Below are positions 9,173 through 18,144 of a stretch of 64,000 bases of DNA, piece by piece. Numbering within the stretch: position 1 is the first letter of the stretch; every line of letters begins with the position of its first letter. Location: the NCBI RefSeq assembly GCF_014764385.1, contig NZ_CP061714.1:1116001-1180000 (forward strand), given 5' to 3'. The notes beneath the pieces are model-generated. The model ran no database searches. It was not told the DNA's origin and saw only the letters and a program-made list of their open reading frames with translations. The stretch comes from Luteimonas sp. MC1825 (GTDB lineage: Bacteria > Pseudomonadota > Gammaproteobacteria > Xanthomonadales > Xanthomonadaceae). The position numbers and the translations under genes are program-made.

Positions 9173-10258
9173 ATGGCGACAGCGATGGAGTTGCGGGCAC
9201 CAGATGCCAGCGAGGCGCGCGAGCTGCGCTTAGTGGACCGCATCCACGGGATGCGCACGCTGGCCGTGCCGCTGGCCGGTCTCGCCGTGGGAACCGTGCT
9301 CCAGGGCCTGGGCGCGCCCGCCTGGGCGTGGGCGGTGCTGCTGTTCAACATGTTTGCCTGGCCGCATGTCGCGTGGTGGCGGGCGCGCCGCAGCGACACG
9401 CCGCAACGCGCCGAGTTCCACAACCTCATGGTGGATGCCTTCAGCGCGGGCGCGTGGATCGCGACCATGCAGTTCAACCTCGTGCCCAGCGCGGTGTTCT
9501 TCACGCTCATTGCGGTTGCGAACATCGCGGTCGGTGGCTGGCGGTTCGCCGCGTGCACCACCCTGGTGCTGGTGCTGGCCTGCCTCGCGGTGTCGGCCCT
9601 GCAGGGATTCCCGGTGCGGGTGGATGGCAGCCTGACCGATTCCCTGGCGGCCTTGCCGTTCCTGGTGCTGTTCGCATGCACGCTGGCCCTGCTCACCCAC
9701 GCGCTGGGCCGCCACGTGGCGCGCCAGAACCGCCTGCTGGAGCGCCTGAACCGGATGGACGTGCTGACCGGGTTGCCCAACCGCCGGCACTGGAACCAGG
9801 CGTTGACCACCGAACTCACGCGCCACATGCGCACGCGCCGGCCCGCGGTGCTGCTGCTGATCGACGTCGACAACTTCAAGGAAGTCAACGACGAGCATGG
9901 CCATGCCGCCGGCGACGAAGTGCTGCGCTGCATCGCCGACGTGCTGCGCGCCTGCGTGCGCGACATCGACACCGCCGCGCGCCATGGCGGCGACGAGTTC
10001 GGCGTGCTGCTCGCCGAAACCAACCTGCGCGGCGCCGCCGTGGTGGCCGAGCGCATCCGCACCGGTTTCCTCGCGGCGCGGTCGGTGGCCGCGGTCCGGC
10101 AGGACTGCACCTTGAGCATCGGCATGGCCGAGGCCGACTGGCTGGTGCTGACTGCTGACGAGTGGATGCACCGCGCCGATGCCGCGATGTATCGCGCCAA
10201 GGACGCGGGGCGCAACCGCGTCGAAGTGCATGTCCCGGAGCTGGCGCGCACCGACTGA
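9173..10258 (+). CDS. Membrane-bound diguanylate cyclase (GGDEF)
   Basis: A 361-residue protein predicted to make cyclic di-GMP from two GTP. Residues about 30-185 form several hydrophobic segments resembling a MASE2-type membrane sensor. The catalytic GGDEF is intact at residues 272-276 ([13 protein letters not shown]). An allosteric I-site RxxD (RDID, residues 263-266) lies exactly five residues upstream, so product inhibition is expected. The DxD-like metal site [13 protein letters not shown] is present. The ATG at 9173 follows a G-rich ribosome binding site (gggggc), and a TAGACT hexamer lies 23 nt upstream. Confidence 0.92.
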   Translation: MATAMELRAPDASEARELRLVDRIHGMRTLAVPLAGLAVGTVLQGLGAPAWAWAVLLFNMFAWPHVAWWRARRSDTPQRAEFHNLMVDAFSAGAWIATMQFNLVPSAVFFTLIAVANIAVGGWRFAACTTLVLVLACLAVSALQGFPVRVDGSLTDSLAALPFLVLFACTLALLTHALGRHVARQNRLLERLNRMDVLTGLPNRRHWNQALTTELTRHMRTRRPAVLLLIDVDNFKEVNDEHGHAAGDEVLRCIADVLRACVRDIDTAARHGGDEFGVLLAETNLRGAAVVAERIRTGFLAARSVAAVRQDCTLSIGMAEADWLVLTADEWMHRADAAMYRAKDAGRNRVEVHVPELARTD

Positions 10259-10280
10259 GCGCGGCAGGCGGGGGCGGGTG

Positions 10281-12080
10281 CTACGGTGCCTGGTCGATGC
10301 GGAACACCGGGTACAGCGCGTGGCGCTCGTCCCAGCTCGGATGCCTGCGGTGGAAGAACTCCAGGCGCGCCTGCGGACTGCCGGCAAACGCCGCGTCGTC
10401 GCGCAGGAGGGCCTCGAACGCCGCTTTCACCGCAGGGTCCACGAGCATGCCGCGGGCCACGTCCTCGGCGACGTAGGCCTCCATGTATTCCTTGCGCTCG
10501 AAGGCGTTGTTGAACACGCCCCACGCGGCGAGGGAATCCGGGGCCTGCGGCTCCAGCAGCGCCACCGCCATGCGCGCGCGTGCCTGCGCGATCGGCACGA
10601 ACAGCGCGCCGGCGGCCAGCTCGCGCGTTTCGGGTTGCCAGTGGCCGGTGAGCTCCAGGCGCTGGTGGCCTTCGCTGGACGTCGCCGCGAAGTTCGCGGT
10701 GTCGGCGCGGAACACGTGCACGGGCATCGCCTGGCGCGCGCTGTCGAGGGTGCGGAATTCGACGCCGTGCAGGCGCAGCGCCGCGGCCACGCGCGCGGCA
10801 TGGCGCGACGGCACCAGGTAGCCGCCACGTGGCACCACGATCGTGCGGCCCGGCAGCACTTCGTCGCGCAACGGCATGGACCACGTCTGCGGCACGGACT
10901 CGTCGTAACGGGTCATCAATGCGCCGGAGATGTCCGAGGGCGTGCGCGTCCAGGCATAGCCGCGGAAGTCCACGTGGCGCACCCGGTCGCTGGCGCGGTA
11001 GTCGAGCGCCAGGGTGGTGCCGCCAAGACCGGTGGCGGCGGCATCGGCGTGCGTGGCGAGGCGCAGCCACCGCGCGCCGTCGCGGGCGGTGCGTTCCAGC
11101 ATCGCCACCACCAGGTTGCGGGTGATGCGCACGCGTACCGGGTACGACTTCCACGAGTGCGTCTCGACCAGGATGCCGAAGCGGTTGCGCAGCGGGAAAT
11201 ACCCGTGCGAGAAGCGCGGCGGCGGGACGCCGTCGGCGATGCCCGAGTCGGGGTTGTCGTCCTCGATGAAGGAGGGATAGAACGGCAGCGGCAGTGAACC
11301 CGACGCGGTGAGCGCGGCGAGCAGGCCGGTGCGGAGGTCCAGTCCGGCGGCGCGCAGGCCGGCGTCGCCGGAATGCAGTGGCTCGACCTGCACCGAGATG
11401 TCGTGCTCGAACTGCGCGCCGTTGGTGGCGTGCAGGTCTACGGTGGCGATGGGGTCCCACTCCGCCAACAGCCGCAGCATGGCCTGCATCTCGGCCGAAT
11501 CGGCCTTCAGGTAGTCGCGGTTGAGGTTGAAGTTCTGCGCCGTGGTGCGCCAGCCCATCTGCTCCGGGCCGCGCTGGTTGGGACGGTTCCAGGCGCCGAA
11601 GCGCTCGTGGCCGTCCACGTTGAACACCGGCACGAACACCAGCACCTGGCGCTCGAGCGCGCCCGGCGCGGCGGTTCCTTCCAGCACCTCGCGAAGCGCG
11701 AGGAAGCCGGCATCCTTGCCGTCGATCTCGCCGGCGTGGATGCCACCCTGGACCAGCAGCACCGGCAGCCTGGCGGCGCGCGCCGCCGCGGGCGTGAGCG
11801 CGCCGCTGCGCGAGGCCACCAGCACCTTCATCGGCCGTCCCTCGGGCGTGGTGCCGAAGTCGCCGCAGCGCACGGCCTCCGGCCAACGCGCCGCGAAGGC
11901 CTCGCAGAGTGCCGGCACCTCGTCGTAGCGCCCGGTGCGGACGAAGCCGGAGCGCTCCGATTCGGTCAACAGCGTTGCCGCGGGCACCTCGTTGCCCGCA
12001 CCCGAGGCCAGGGCGGGCAGGGTGCACGGCAGCAGGAGCAGTGCCAGCAGCAACGGCAGGCGGCGGACGGGACTTGGCAT
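10281..12080 (-). CDS. Exported M14-family zinc carboxypeptidase
   Basis: A 599-residue metallopeptidase. The signal peptide is residues about 1-25 (ALA|SG). The M14 zinc ligands are visible as HAGEIDG (HxxE) and the distal His in DLHATNG, with the substrate-binding NFNLNRDY segment between them. The C-terminal region of about 250 residues is of the kind found in large M14 family proteins of Xanthomonadaceae. It probably trims peptides or peptidoglycan in the periplasm. The ATG at 12080 is preferred over one at 12182, which would bury the signal sequence. It is divergent from the POT peptide transporter, consistent with peptide scavenging. Confidence 0.88.
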   Translation of the reverse strand: MPSPVRRLPLLLALLLLPCTLPALASGAGNEVPAATLLTESERSGFVRTGRYDEVPALCEAFAARWPEAVRCGDFGTTPEGRPMKVLVASRSGALTPAAARAARLPVLLVQGGIHAGEIDGKDAGFLALREVLEGTAAPGALERQVLVFVPVFNVDGHERFGAWNRPNQRGPEQMGWRTTAQNFNLNRDYLKADSAEMQAMLRLLAEWDPIATVDLHATNGAQFEHDISVQVEPLHSGDAGLRAAGLDLRTGLLAALTASGSLPLPFYPSFIEDDNPDSGIADGVPPPRFSHGYFPLRNRFGILVETHSWKSYPVRVRITRNLVVAMLERTARDGARWLRLATHADAAATGLGGTTLALDYRASDRVRHVDFRGYAWTRTPSDISGALMTRYDESVPQTWSMPLRDEVLPGRTIVVPRGGYLVPSRHAARVAAALRLHGVEFRTLDSARQAMPVHVFRADTANFAATSSEGHQRLELTGHWQPETRELAAGALFVPIAQARARMAVALLEPQAPDSLAAWGVFNNAFERKEYMEAYVAEDVARGMLVDPAVKAAFEALLRDDAAFAGSPQARLEFFHRRHPSWDERHALYPVFRIDQAP

Positions 12081-12199
12081 GCGTGTTCCGGTGCGTACGG
12101 GTGGGCCGCGATCATGCCGCATCCCGCACCGCGCGGCGCGCGCGGCGCGGGTGGATACGCTAGCCTTCGCATCTTTCCGCACACGGGCTACCCCGGACG

Positions 12200-13759
12200 A
12201 TGACCGCCAACGTTGCCGCAGGCGCGGGCAGGATGCCGCGCCAGATCCCCTTCATCATCGGCAACGAAGCCTGCGAGCGCTTCAGCTTCTACGGGATGCG
12301 CAACATCCTGGTGCAGTTCCTGATCACGTCGATGCTGCTGCAGGAGTTGACCGACTCCGCGCGCGCGGGCGAGGCCAAGGACATCATGCACAGCTTCATG
12401 ATCGGGGTGTATTTCTTCCCGCTCCTGGGTGGCTGGCTGGCCGACCGCTGGTTCGGCAAGTACCACACGATCCTCTGGTTCAGCCTGGTCTATTGCGCGG
12501 GGCATGCCTGCCTGGCGATGTTCGAGGACAGCCGCGCGGGCTTCTTCACCGGGCTCGGCCTGATCGCGCTGGGCGCGGGCGGCATCAAGCCGCTGGTCGC
12601 GTCATTCATGGGCGACCAGTTCGACCAGTCCAACAAGCGCATGGCGCGGCTGGTGTTCGACGCGTTCTACTGGATCATCAACTTCGGCTCGCTGTTCGCG
12701 TCGCTGCTGATCCCGATCGCGCTGAAGAACCTCGGCCCGGCCTGGGCGTTCGGCATCCCCGGCATCCTGATGTTCATCGCCACGCTGGTGTTCTGGCTGG
12801 GCCGGCACCGCTACGTGCGCGTGCCGCTGCCGCCCAAGGACCCGCATTCGTTCGCCAACGTGGTGCGCACCGCGCTGCTGGCGCGCGTGCCGGGGCGCGG
12901 GCGTCCCGGCCTGCTGCTCGCGGCGGCCTGCCTGCTGCTGGCGCTGGGGTCGCTGACCCTGGTCGACACCCTCGGCATCGTGATCTGCCTGTGCATCGTG
13001 CTGGTGCTGGTGCTGGTGGGCATCGGCGGCGGGGCGTGGATGCAACTCGACCGCGCCCGCGCCGTGCATCCCGAGGCCGCTGTGGACGGCGTGCGCTCGG
13101 TGCTGCGCGTGCTGGTGATCTTCGCGCTGACCACGCCGTTCTATTCGCTGTTCGACCAGAAGGCCTCGACCTGGGTGCTGCAGGGCCAGCAGATGACCAT
13201 GCCCGACTGGTTCACCGCCTCGCAGATGCAGGCGCTGAACCCGGCGTTGGTGATGATCCTGATCCCGTTCAACAACCTGGTGCTGTACCCGCTGCTGCGC
13301 CGCATGGGCTGGGAGCCGACCGCGCTCCGGCGGATGACCGCGGGCATCGCCTTCAGCGGCCTGGCCTGGGTGGTGGTGGGTGGCATCCAGGTGGGCATGG
13401 ATGGTGGTGATCCCATGTCGATCGCCTGGCAGATCCTGCCGTACGCGCTGCTGACCTTCGGCGAGGTGCTGGTGTCGGCGACGGGGCTGGAGTTCGCCTA
13501 CAGCCAGGCACCGCAGGCCATGAAGGGCGTGGTGATGAGCTTCTGGAACCTGACCACGACCATCGGCAACCTCTGGGTGCTGCTGTCAAACGCGGCGGTG
13601 CGCAACGGCGCGGTCACCGAGCGGATAGCCAGTACCGGGCTGAGCGAGGCGGCCTTCCTGATGTTCTTCTTTGCAGGCTTCGCATTCCTCGCGGCGCTGG
13701 CGTTCGGCCTGTACGCGCGGCGCTACCGCATGGTCGACAACTACCGCGCGGCGGTCTGA
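12200..13759 (+). CDS. POT-family proton:oligopeptide symporter
   Basis: A 519-residue major facilitator protein of the PTR/POT (PTR2, Dtp-like) family that imports di- and tripeptides with protons across the inner membrane. The hallmark ExxERFSFYG motif is present near the N-terminus (EACERFSFYGMR), followed by about 12-14 hydrophobic segments. The insertion after helix 6 (about residues 215-290) is typical of bacterial POTs with two extra helices. It starts divergently from the M14 peptidase and is followed 8 nt later by a rhomboid protease, probably in one operon. Confidence 0.93.
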   Translation: MTANVAAGAGRMPRQIPFIIGNEACERFSFYGMRNILVQFLITSMLLQELTDSARAGEAKDIMHSFMIGVYFFPLLGGWLADRWFGKYHTILWFSLVYCAGHACLAMFEDSRAGFFTGLGLIALGAGGIKPLVASFMGDQFDQSNKRMARLVFDAFYWIINFGSLFASLLIPIALKNLGPAWAFGIPGILMFIATLVFWLGRHRYVRVPLPPKDPHSFANVVRTALLARVPGRGRPGLLLAAACLLLALGSLTLVDTLGIVICLCIVLVLVLVGIGGGAWMQLDRARAVHPEAAVDGVRSVLRVLVIFALTTPFYSLFDQKASTWVLQGQQMTMPDWFTASQMQALNPALVMILIPFNNLVLYPLLRRMGWEPTALRRMTAGIAFSGLAWVVVGGIQVGMDGGDPMSIAWQILPYALLTFGEVLVSATGLEFAYSQAPQAMKGVVMSFWNLTTTIGNLWVLLSNAAVRNGAVTERIASTGLSEAAFLMFFFAGFAFLAALAFGLYARRYRMVDNYRAAV

Positions 13760-13767
13760 GGCAGCAC

Positions 13768-14379
13768 ATGGACGCACCCGTCACCCTCGTCATCCTCGCC
13801 GTCACCGTGCTGGTGTCCTGGCAGGCGTTCGGCAACCGCAAACTGCTGGAGCGCCTGCTGCTGTGGCCGCCGGCGATCGAGCGCAACAGGCAGTTCGACC
13901 GCCTGGTCACGCACGGCTTCGTGCATGCCGACTGGCAGCACCTGCTGTTCAACATGGTCACGCTGTATTTCTTCGGTCGGCACGTGGAGCGCATGTTCGC
14001 GCCCTACCTCGGCGCGTTCGGCTTCGTGCTGTTCTACCTGTCGGCGATCGTGGTCGCGATCCTGCCGACGTACCTGCGCCACCGGCACGATGCCGCGTAT
14101 CGCAGCCTGGGTGCGTCCGGTGCGGTGTCGGCGGTGCTGTTCGCCTTCATCCTGGTGCAGCCGTGGGCGCTGATCTTCGTGTTCTTCCTGCCGGTGCCGG
14201 CCATCGTGTACGCCGTGCTGTACGTCGGCTACTCGATCTGGATGGACCGCCAGGGCCGCGACAACGTCAACCACAGCGCGCACCTCTGGGGCGCGGGCTA
14301 TGGCGTGCTGTTCACGGTGATCATGGAGCCGCGCGTGATCGAGGTGTTCCTGGCGCGGCTGATGTCGCCGTCGTTCTGA
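13768..14379 (+). CDS. Rhomboid-family intramembrane serine protease
   Basis: A 203-residue polytopic protein. The catalytic dyad is visible as Ser117 in GASGAV and His172 in NHSAHLWG, and the first-loop N-M pair plus the W/H-rich HADWQHLLFN segment fit the rhomboid fold. It cleaves transmembrane helices of client proteins in the inner membrane; its substrate is unknown. The gene begins 8 nt after the POT transporter stop, so co-expression is likely. The length is compact (six TM helices), with no cytoplasmic N-domain like that of GlpG. Confidence 0.92.
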   Translation: MDAPVTLVILAVTVLVSWQAFGNRKLLERLLLWPPAIERNRQFDRLVTHGFVHADWQHLLFNMVTLYFFGRHVERMFAPYLGAFGFVLFYLSAIVVAILPTYLRHRHDAAYRSLGASGAVSAVLFAFILVQPWALIFVFFLPVPAIVYAVLYVGYSIWMDRQGRDNVNHSAHLWGAGYGVLFTVIMEPRVIEVFLARLMSPSF

Positions 14380-14394
14380 CGGCGTGTTCGGCGA

Positions 14395-14574
14395 TCAGGA
14401 GATCGATTCTTCGGTCGTGGCGGAGGCGTCCACGTCGTACGTGCGCAGCAGGCGGGCGTAGACCAGCGAGTCGAGCTGGCTGAATTCCAGGTTGTCGACC
14501 TCGCCGGCGCGGACGAGGTCGAACAGCCGGGTCACGGCCTGGTGTTCGGTGCTGGCGTCGATATCGGCGTACAT
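14395..14574 (-). CDS. Small hypothetical protein, 59 residues
   Basis: A 59-residue acidic reading frame (MYADIDASTEHQAV... ending TTEESIS). It is preceded by a good minus-strand Shine-Dalgarno (GGGGAGA) about 8 nt before the ATG and uses GC-rich third positions like neighbouring genes. It is predicted soluble and helical, with no signal peptide or cysteines. It lies convergent to the rhomboid gene and divergent from the Lys/Thr-repeat protein. I recognise no family. The ribosome binding site and codon bias argue that it is real. Confidence 0.6.
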   Translation of the reverse strand: MYADIDASTEHQAVTRLFDLVRAGEVDNLEFSQLDSLVYARLLRTYDVDASATTEESIS

Positions 14575-14773
14575 GGCTGGTCTCCCCTGGTGTTGGCGGG
14601 GTGGTACGCATCAAGCGTGCCAGTCGCGCTGGCGTCGCCCGGGCGCGCCGCCAGGTGACGCTGGGGGTCAGCCCCGCGCACGTGCGGGCCGGCAATGACG
14701 CGGTGCGCTGCGCTCACCGGGCGTGCATGACGGGGGTGATATTGCTTGGCGCACACCCGCCAGGAGATTGCGA

Positions 14774-15544
14774 ATGGCCGTCAACCGCCCGCAAGCAAGC
14801 GAACTGCTCAACATGTCCGAGATGCGCCTCTTCGACGACAGCCGCCCCTCCGCGCTGCGCGCGATGACCCGCGCCGCGCTGGCGGCCCGGGTCGCCAGGG
14901 CGCGCGCCGCCCGCGACCGCGCGCGCGACCTGCTGAAGCGGCAGAAGCAGGCCGCGCGGGCACGTGGCGACGTGGCTGGCGGGCGCACCGAAACGGCCCT
15001 GCGCACCGAGCGCAAGGAAGCGTTGCTGGTCGACATCCTGCAGCGCTTCGTGGAGGCGCGCCGCGAGGCGCCCGCCGCGGCAGCCGCATCCCGGGCCACC
15101 CCGGCAGGCAAGACCGCGACGCCTGCCGCGGCCAGGGCCGCGCCCGCCAAGCGGGCCGTGAAGACCACGAGGGTGAAGGAGGCCGCGAAGGCGACCGCGC
15201 CGGCCAAGACCACCAAGACCACCAAGGCCACCAAGACCACCAAGGCCACCAAGACCACCAAGACCACCAAGGCCACCAAGGCCCTCACCCCCCGCAAGGC
15301 GCTGGCCAATACCCGCAAGCTGCTGGCCGCCAAGCAGCAGCGTGACCGCGAGGCGCAGCCCTGGCAGTCGCTCGACCCCACCACCAGCCACGTTCCGGAT
15401 GCCGGCTACCAATCGCCCGAGGCCAAGGCCAAGGCGCTGGAGTTGCATGCCGCGGAGAGCCGCCAGGCGTCGATCCATGGCAGCATGAGCGCGCGCGACC
15501 GGCACGCGCAGGGCCGTCGCGACCATCGCGGCGACACCGACTGA
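14774..15544 (+). CDS. Basic Lys/Ala/Thr-repeat protein, function unknown
   Basis: A 256-residue, strongly basic, low-complexity protein. Residues 1-70 form a predicted helical region (ASELLNMSEMRLFDDSRP, then an Arg-rich helix). The centre is an Ala/Lys/Thr tail with eight consecutive KTT/KAT triplets, and the C-terminus is charged (QWxSLDPTTSHVPD-like). The composition recalls histone H1/HU-tail or AlgP-like nucleoid proteins. From memory the N-terminus resembles uncharacterised proteobacterial proteins with an R-rich helix. The ATG at 14774 has an AGGAG 7 nt upstream. It is 11 nt from the next gene. DNA or RNA binding is inference only. Confidence 0.75.
   Translation: MAVNRPQASELLNMSEMRLFDDSRPSALRAMTRAALAARVARARAARDRARDLLKRQKQAARARGDVAGGRTETALRTERKEALLVDILQRFVEARREAPAAAAASRATPAGKTATPAAARAAPAKRAVKTTRVKEAAKATAPAKTTKTTKATKTTKATKTTKTTKATKALTPRKALANTRKLLAAKQQRDREAQPWQSLDPTTSHVPDAGYQSPEAKAKALELHAAESRQASIHGSMSARDRHAQGRRDHRGDTD
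15206..15277 (+). repeat. 9-bp tandem repeat encoding KTT/KAT
   Basis: Eight copies of a 9-bp unit (aagaccacc or aaggccacc) inside the basic protein at 14774-15544. The unit is in frame, so copy-number changes would lengthen or shorten the tail without a frameshift. Confidence 0.93.
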
Positions 15545-15555
15545 GGAGACGCGCG

Positions 15556-15834
15556 ATGGAGCAGCTCGACATCATCCACCACGCCATCCCGGGGCGCTTT
15601 GTCGCCGACGTCGACGGCCATGCCGCCTATCTCGACTACGAGATGGGCGACGGGGTCATGCATATCACCCACACCGTGGTGCCGGAGCAGGTCGGCGGGC
15701 GCGGCATCGGCGCACAGCTGGTGCAGGCGGCGTTCCGCCATGCCCGCGAGGAAGGGTGGAAGGTGCGCAGCCTGTGCGCCTACGCCAGCGCCTGGCTGGC
15801 CAAGCATCCCGAATACGCCGACCTCGCCGCCTGA
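15556..15834 (+). CDS. Small GNAT-like acetyltransferase (YjdJ/CG type)
   Basis: A 92-residue minimal GCN5-like protein of the kind known as Acetyltransf_CG/YjdJ. The acetyl-CoA binding loop is VGGRGIGAQLVQAAF, and the C-terminal end LCAYASAWLAKHPEYADL with Cys and HPEY is characteristic. The substrate is unknown; relatives probably act on small molecules or proteins. It follows the basic repeat protein by 11 nt and is probably co-transcribed with it. A GAGGAGACG Shine-Dalgarno straddles the previous stop. Confidence 0.88.
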   Translation: MEQLDIIHHAIPGRFVADVDGHAAYLDYEMGDGVMHITHTVVPEQVGGRGIGAQLVQAAFRHAREEGWKVRSLCAYASAWLAKHPEYADLAA

Positions 15835-15915
15835 GGGTCCGCGGCGCCCGCGAGCGCGATCCGCCGGGGTCTGCCAGACTTGCGCCCCGTTTTGCCAGCC
15901 CCGGATCCGCGCTCC

Positions 15916-16629
15916 ATGCGTCTCAACAAGCACATCAGCGACACCGGCGCCTGCTCCCGCCGCGAAGCGGACCGCCTGATCGGCGAGGGGCGGGTCACCG
16001 TGAACGGCCAGCGCGCCCGGATCGGTGCCGAGGTGGGCGAGGGCGACCAGGTGCGCCTCGACGGCCAGCCGCTCAGCGCCCGCAGCGCCGCCCCGGGGCG
16101 GCGCCGACACGTGTACATCGCGCTGTACAAGCCGGTGGGCATCACCTGCACCACCGAAAGCACGGTGGACGGCAACATCGTCGACTTCGTCGGCCACGAG
16201 CAGCGGATCTTCCCGATCGGGCGCCTGGACAAGGATTCCGAGGGCCTGATCCTGCTGACCAGCAACGGCGACATCGTCAACACCATCCTCCGCGCCGAGA
16301 CGAAGCTCGAGAAGGAATACCTGGTGGCGGTGAACAACCCGGTCACCGACGCGTTCCTGCGCGGGATGGCCAAGGGCGTCCCGGTCCACGGCGAGCTGAC
16401 CCTGCCGTGCCGGACCGGCAAGCTGGGCCGCTACGGCTTCCGGGTGACCCTGGTGCAGGGCCTGAACCGCCAGATCCGGCTGATGGCGGCGCACTTCGGC
16501 TACCGCGTGAAGCAGCTGGTGCGGGTACGGATCGGGCCGGTGAAGCTTGGCCACATGAAGCCGGGTCGCTGGCGCAACCTGACCGACTCGGAACTGGCCA
16601 CGCTGCTGCCGGGGTTGGAGGCGCTGTAA
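15916..16629 (+). CDS. rluF: 23S rRNA pseudouridine(2604) synthase RluF
   Basis: A 237-residue RsuA/RluBEF-family pseudouridine synthase. An N-terminal S4 RNA-binding domain (MRLNKHISDTGACSRREADR) precedes the catalytic domain, with the catalytic Asp in GRLDKDSEGLILLTSNGD. The subfamily-typical QGLNRQIRLMAAHFGYRVKQ supports RluF rather than RluB or RluE. It modifies U2604 of 23S rRNA in E. coli. The ATG at 15916 starts the S4 domain; an in-frame ATG at 15880 would add a non-conserved Pro-rich leader. Confidence 0.92.
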   Translation: MRLNKHISDTGACSRREADRLIGEGRVTVNGQRARIGAEVGEGDQVRLDGQPLSARSAAPGRRRHVYIALYKPVGITCTTESTVDGNIVDFVGHEQRIFPIGRLDKDSEGLILLTSNGDIVNTILRAETKLEKEYLVAVNNPVTDAFLRGMAKGVPVHGELTLPCRTGKLGRYGFRVTLVQGLNRQIRLMAAHFGYRVKQLVRVRIGPVKLGHMKPGRWRNLTDSELATLLPGLEAL

Positions 16630-16883
16630 CCCGGCCAGCCAGGGGGTTCCAGCCACGGGCTATTCACACTTTCAATCGAAAGTGCGGTATGGTGCGCCCA
16701 CTGTTCAAGGCGGGATCACGGTACATCGTGGCTCCGGTGCGGTAGATCCAAAGGTTTCAAGGCCGGTCGTACGGCCGGGTCCGGAAGATCCGCTCCATCG
16801 TTCCTGTGTTACCCCTTGCTTACACAGTCTCGGATCCGCTTGCGGACCGTGCATCCTCTAAAAATGTTCAAGGAGTAACACTC
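16630..16883 (+). other. 254-bp intergenic region and probable long csp leader
   Basis: No coding potential. It contains a perfect 7-bp inverted repeat (16667-16684, loop aatc) near the rluF end and a less GC-rich stretch just before the csp ribosome binding site. Cold-shock genes often have long structured 5' leaders; none is proven here. A weak promoter-like pair (ttcaca 16663-16668, tatggt 16688-16693) overlaps the inverted repeat, but the 19-nt spacer is long. Confidence 0.45.
16667..16684. repeat. Inverted repeat upstream of csp
   Basis: A perfect 7-bp stem (cactttc / gaaagtg) around a 4-nt loop, 38 bp after rluF. There is no T-run, so it is either a weak terminator or an operator-like dyad overlapping a possible csp promoter. 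Confidence 0.5.
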
Positions 16884-17093
16884 ATGTCCGATCGTCAGAC
16901 CGGCACCGTCAAGTGGTTCAACGACGCCAAGGGCTTTGGTTTCATCACGCCCGAGAGCGGCCAGGACCTCTTCGTCCACTTCCGTTCGATCCAGGGCACC
17001 GGCTTCAAGTCGCTGCAGGAAGGCCAGAAGGTTTCGTTCAAGGTCGTGCAGGGCCAGAAGGGTCTGCAGGCTGATGAGGTGCAGGCCGTCTAA
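16884..17093 (+). CDS. Cold-shock protein (CspA family)
   Basis: A 69-residue single cold-shock domain, the canonical length. RNP1 (KGFGFIT) and RNP2 (LFVHF) are intact, and the [16 protein letters not shown] segment is standard. It binds single-stranded RNA/DNA as an RNA chaperone or transcription antiterminator. A strong AAGGAG ribosome binding site precedes the ATG, and a strong intrinsic terminator follows the stop by 30 nt, so it is monocistronic. Which CspA paralogue it represents cannot be told. Confidence 0.96.
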   Translation: MSDRQTGTVKWFNDAKGFGFITPESGQDLFVHFRSIQGTGFKSLQEGQKVSFKVVQGQKGLQADEVQAV

Positions 17094-17122
17094 GGCCCGC
17101 ATTTCGCAACGCAGCTTTGCCG

Positions 17123-17153
17123 GAAACCCCGGGCGGAAACGCCCGGGGTTTTC
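17123..17153 (+). terminator. Strong rho-independent terminator of csp
   Basis: An 11-bp perfect GC-rich stem (aaaccccgggc / gcccggggttt, 6-nt loop ggaaac) running into a short T tract, 30 nt downstream of the csp stop. Confidence 0.9.
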
Positions 17154-17235
17154 CGTATGTGCGCGATGGCGTGATCGCAGGCATCACGTGCGAGCGCTTA
17201 GCCTTTCCACCGTCACGGACTTGAGGGGGATCCCG

Positions 17236-18057
17236 ATGAAGCGCCTGCTGTTCTGCGTGCTGTTGCTTGTGTTGGCCGGCTGCCGCCGCGAGGCGGACGT
17301 GCCCGGCGGGTCCGGAGCCGTGGCCCCGGCGCCCGGTGGCGCCGCCACGCCCGCCGCGGCCGGCGCCGAAGTGCCGCTCGTGGACGTGATGGAAAGCACC
17401 AGCGGTTACATCATCGGCATCAGCTATCCACCGGGCGCGGCCCGGTACCCGGGCCTGGCCTCGGCGCTCAAGGCCTATGCCGACAGCGCGCGCGGCGACC
17501 TCATGGACGCGGTGGCCACCGCCGGCGAGGGCGGGGAGGGCATGCCCTACGACCTCTCGCTGCCGTTCGACATCGTGCTGGACACGCCGCAGCTGGTCGC
17601 GGTGAAGGCGGAGGGCACCAGCTACACCGGCGGTGCGCATGGCACGCCCCTGGTGGCGCGCTTTGTGTGGCTGCCCGAACGCCAGGAACTGCTGAGTGCC
17701 CAGGCGCTGATTCCCGATCCCGCCGGATGGCGCGATGTCTCCGCGTTCGTGCGCGAGTCGCTGCACGCGGCGCTCTCGCAACGCATCGATGCCGACGAGC
17801 TCGAGCCGGTCGAGCGCGCGCGCCTGCTGCGTTCGATCGGCCGCATGATCGACGATGGCACGGAGCCGCAGCCGGCGAACTTCGCCGCCTTCGAGCCGGT
17901 GCCGGGCCCCGATGGCCGCCTGCGTGCGCTGCGCTTCGTGTTCCCGCCCTACCAGGTGGGGCCGTACTCCGACGGGGTGCAGACGGTCGAAGTGCCGGCA
18001 TCGCTGCTGCTGCCGCACGTCGCGCCGGCCTATCGCGGCCTGTTCGCCGCCGGCTGA
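17236..18057 (+). CDS. Lipoprotein with DUF3298/PdaC-like domain
   Basis: A 273-residue lipoprotein. The signal peptide ends in lipobox VLAGC (Cys at about 16). An Ala/Gly/Pro linker (to about residue 45) precedes a domain resembling the DUF4163/DUF3298 pair seen in PdaC and RsiV: SYTGGAHG at the centre and VFPPYQVGPYSDGVQTVEVP at the end are the characteristic motifs. The role in Gram-negatives is unknown, possibly peptidoglycan or lysozyme binding by analogy with RsiV. The ATG at 17236 has a GGGGGA ribosome binding site. Confidence 0.85.
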   Translation: MKRLLFCVLLLVLAGCRREADVPGGSGAVAPAPGGAATPAAAGAEVPLVDVMESTSGYIIGISYPPGAARYPGLASALKAYADSARGDLMDAVATAGEGGEGMPYDLSLPFDIVLDTPQLVAVKAEGTSYTGGAHGTPLVARFVWLPERQELLSAQALIPDPAGWRDVSAFVRESLHAALSQRIDADELEPVERARLLRSIGRMIDDGTEPQPANFAAFEPVPGPDGRLRALRFVFPPYQVGPYSDGVQTVEVPASLLLPHVAPAYRGLFAAG

Positions 18058-18144
18058 GGCCCGCTCCCCTCCAGCGGCCACGGCGTGGCCTGCGCCGCCA
18101 CTCCGCGCTATCTTCGGCCCGGGCAAGTGCGGGAGACAGGCGCC

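Noticed and set aside
7825-12027. A 1400-codon minus-strand open frame spanning the collagen gene and beyond
   Set aside because: Only the part from 9036 to 7825 has a signal peptide and coherent protein features; the upstream part is the antisense or shifted frame of the diguanylate cyclase and the M14 peptidase. High GC lengthens spurious open frames.
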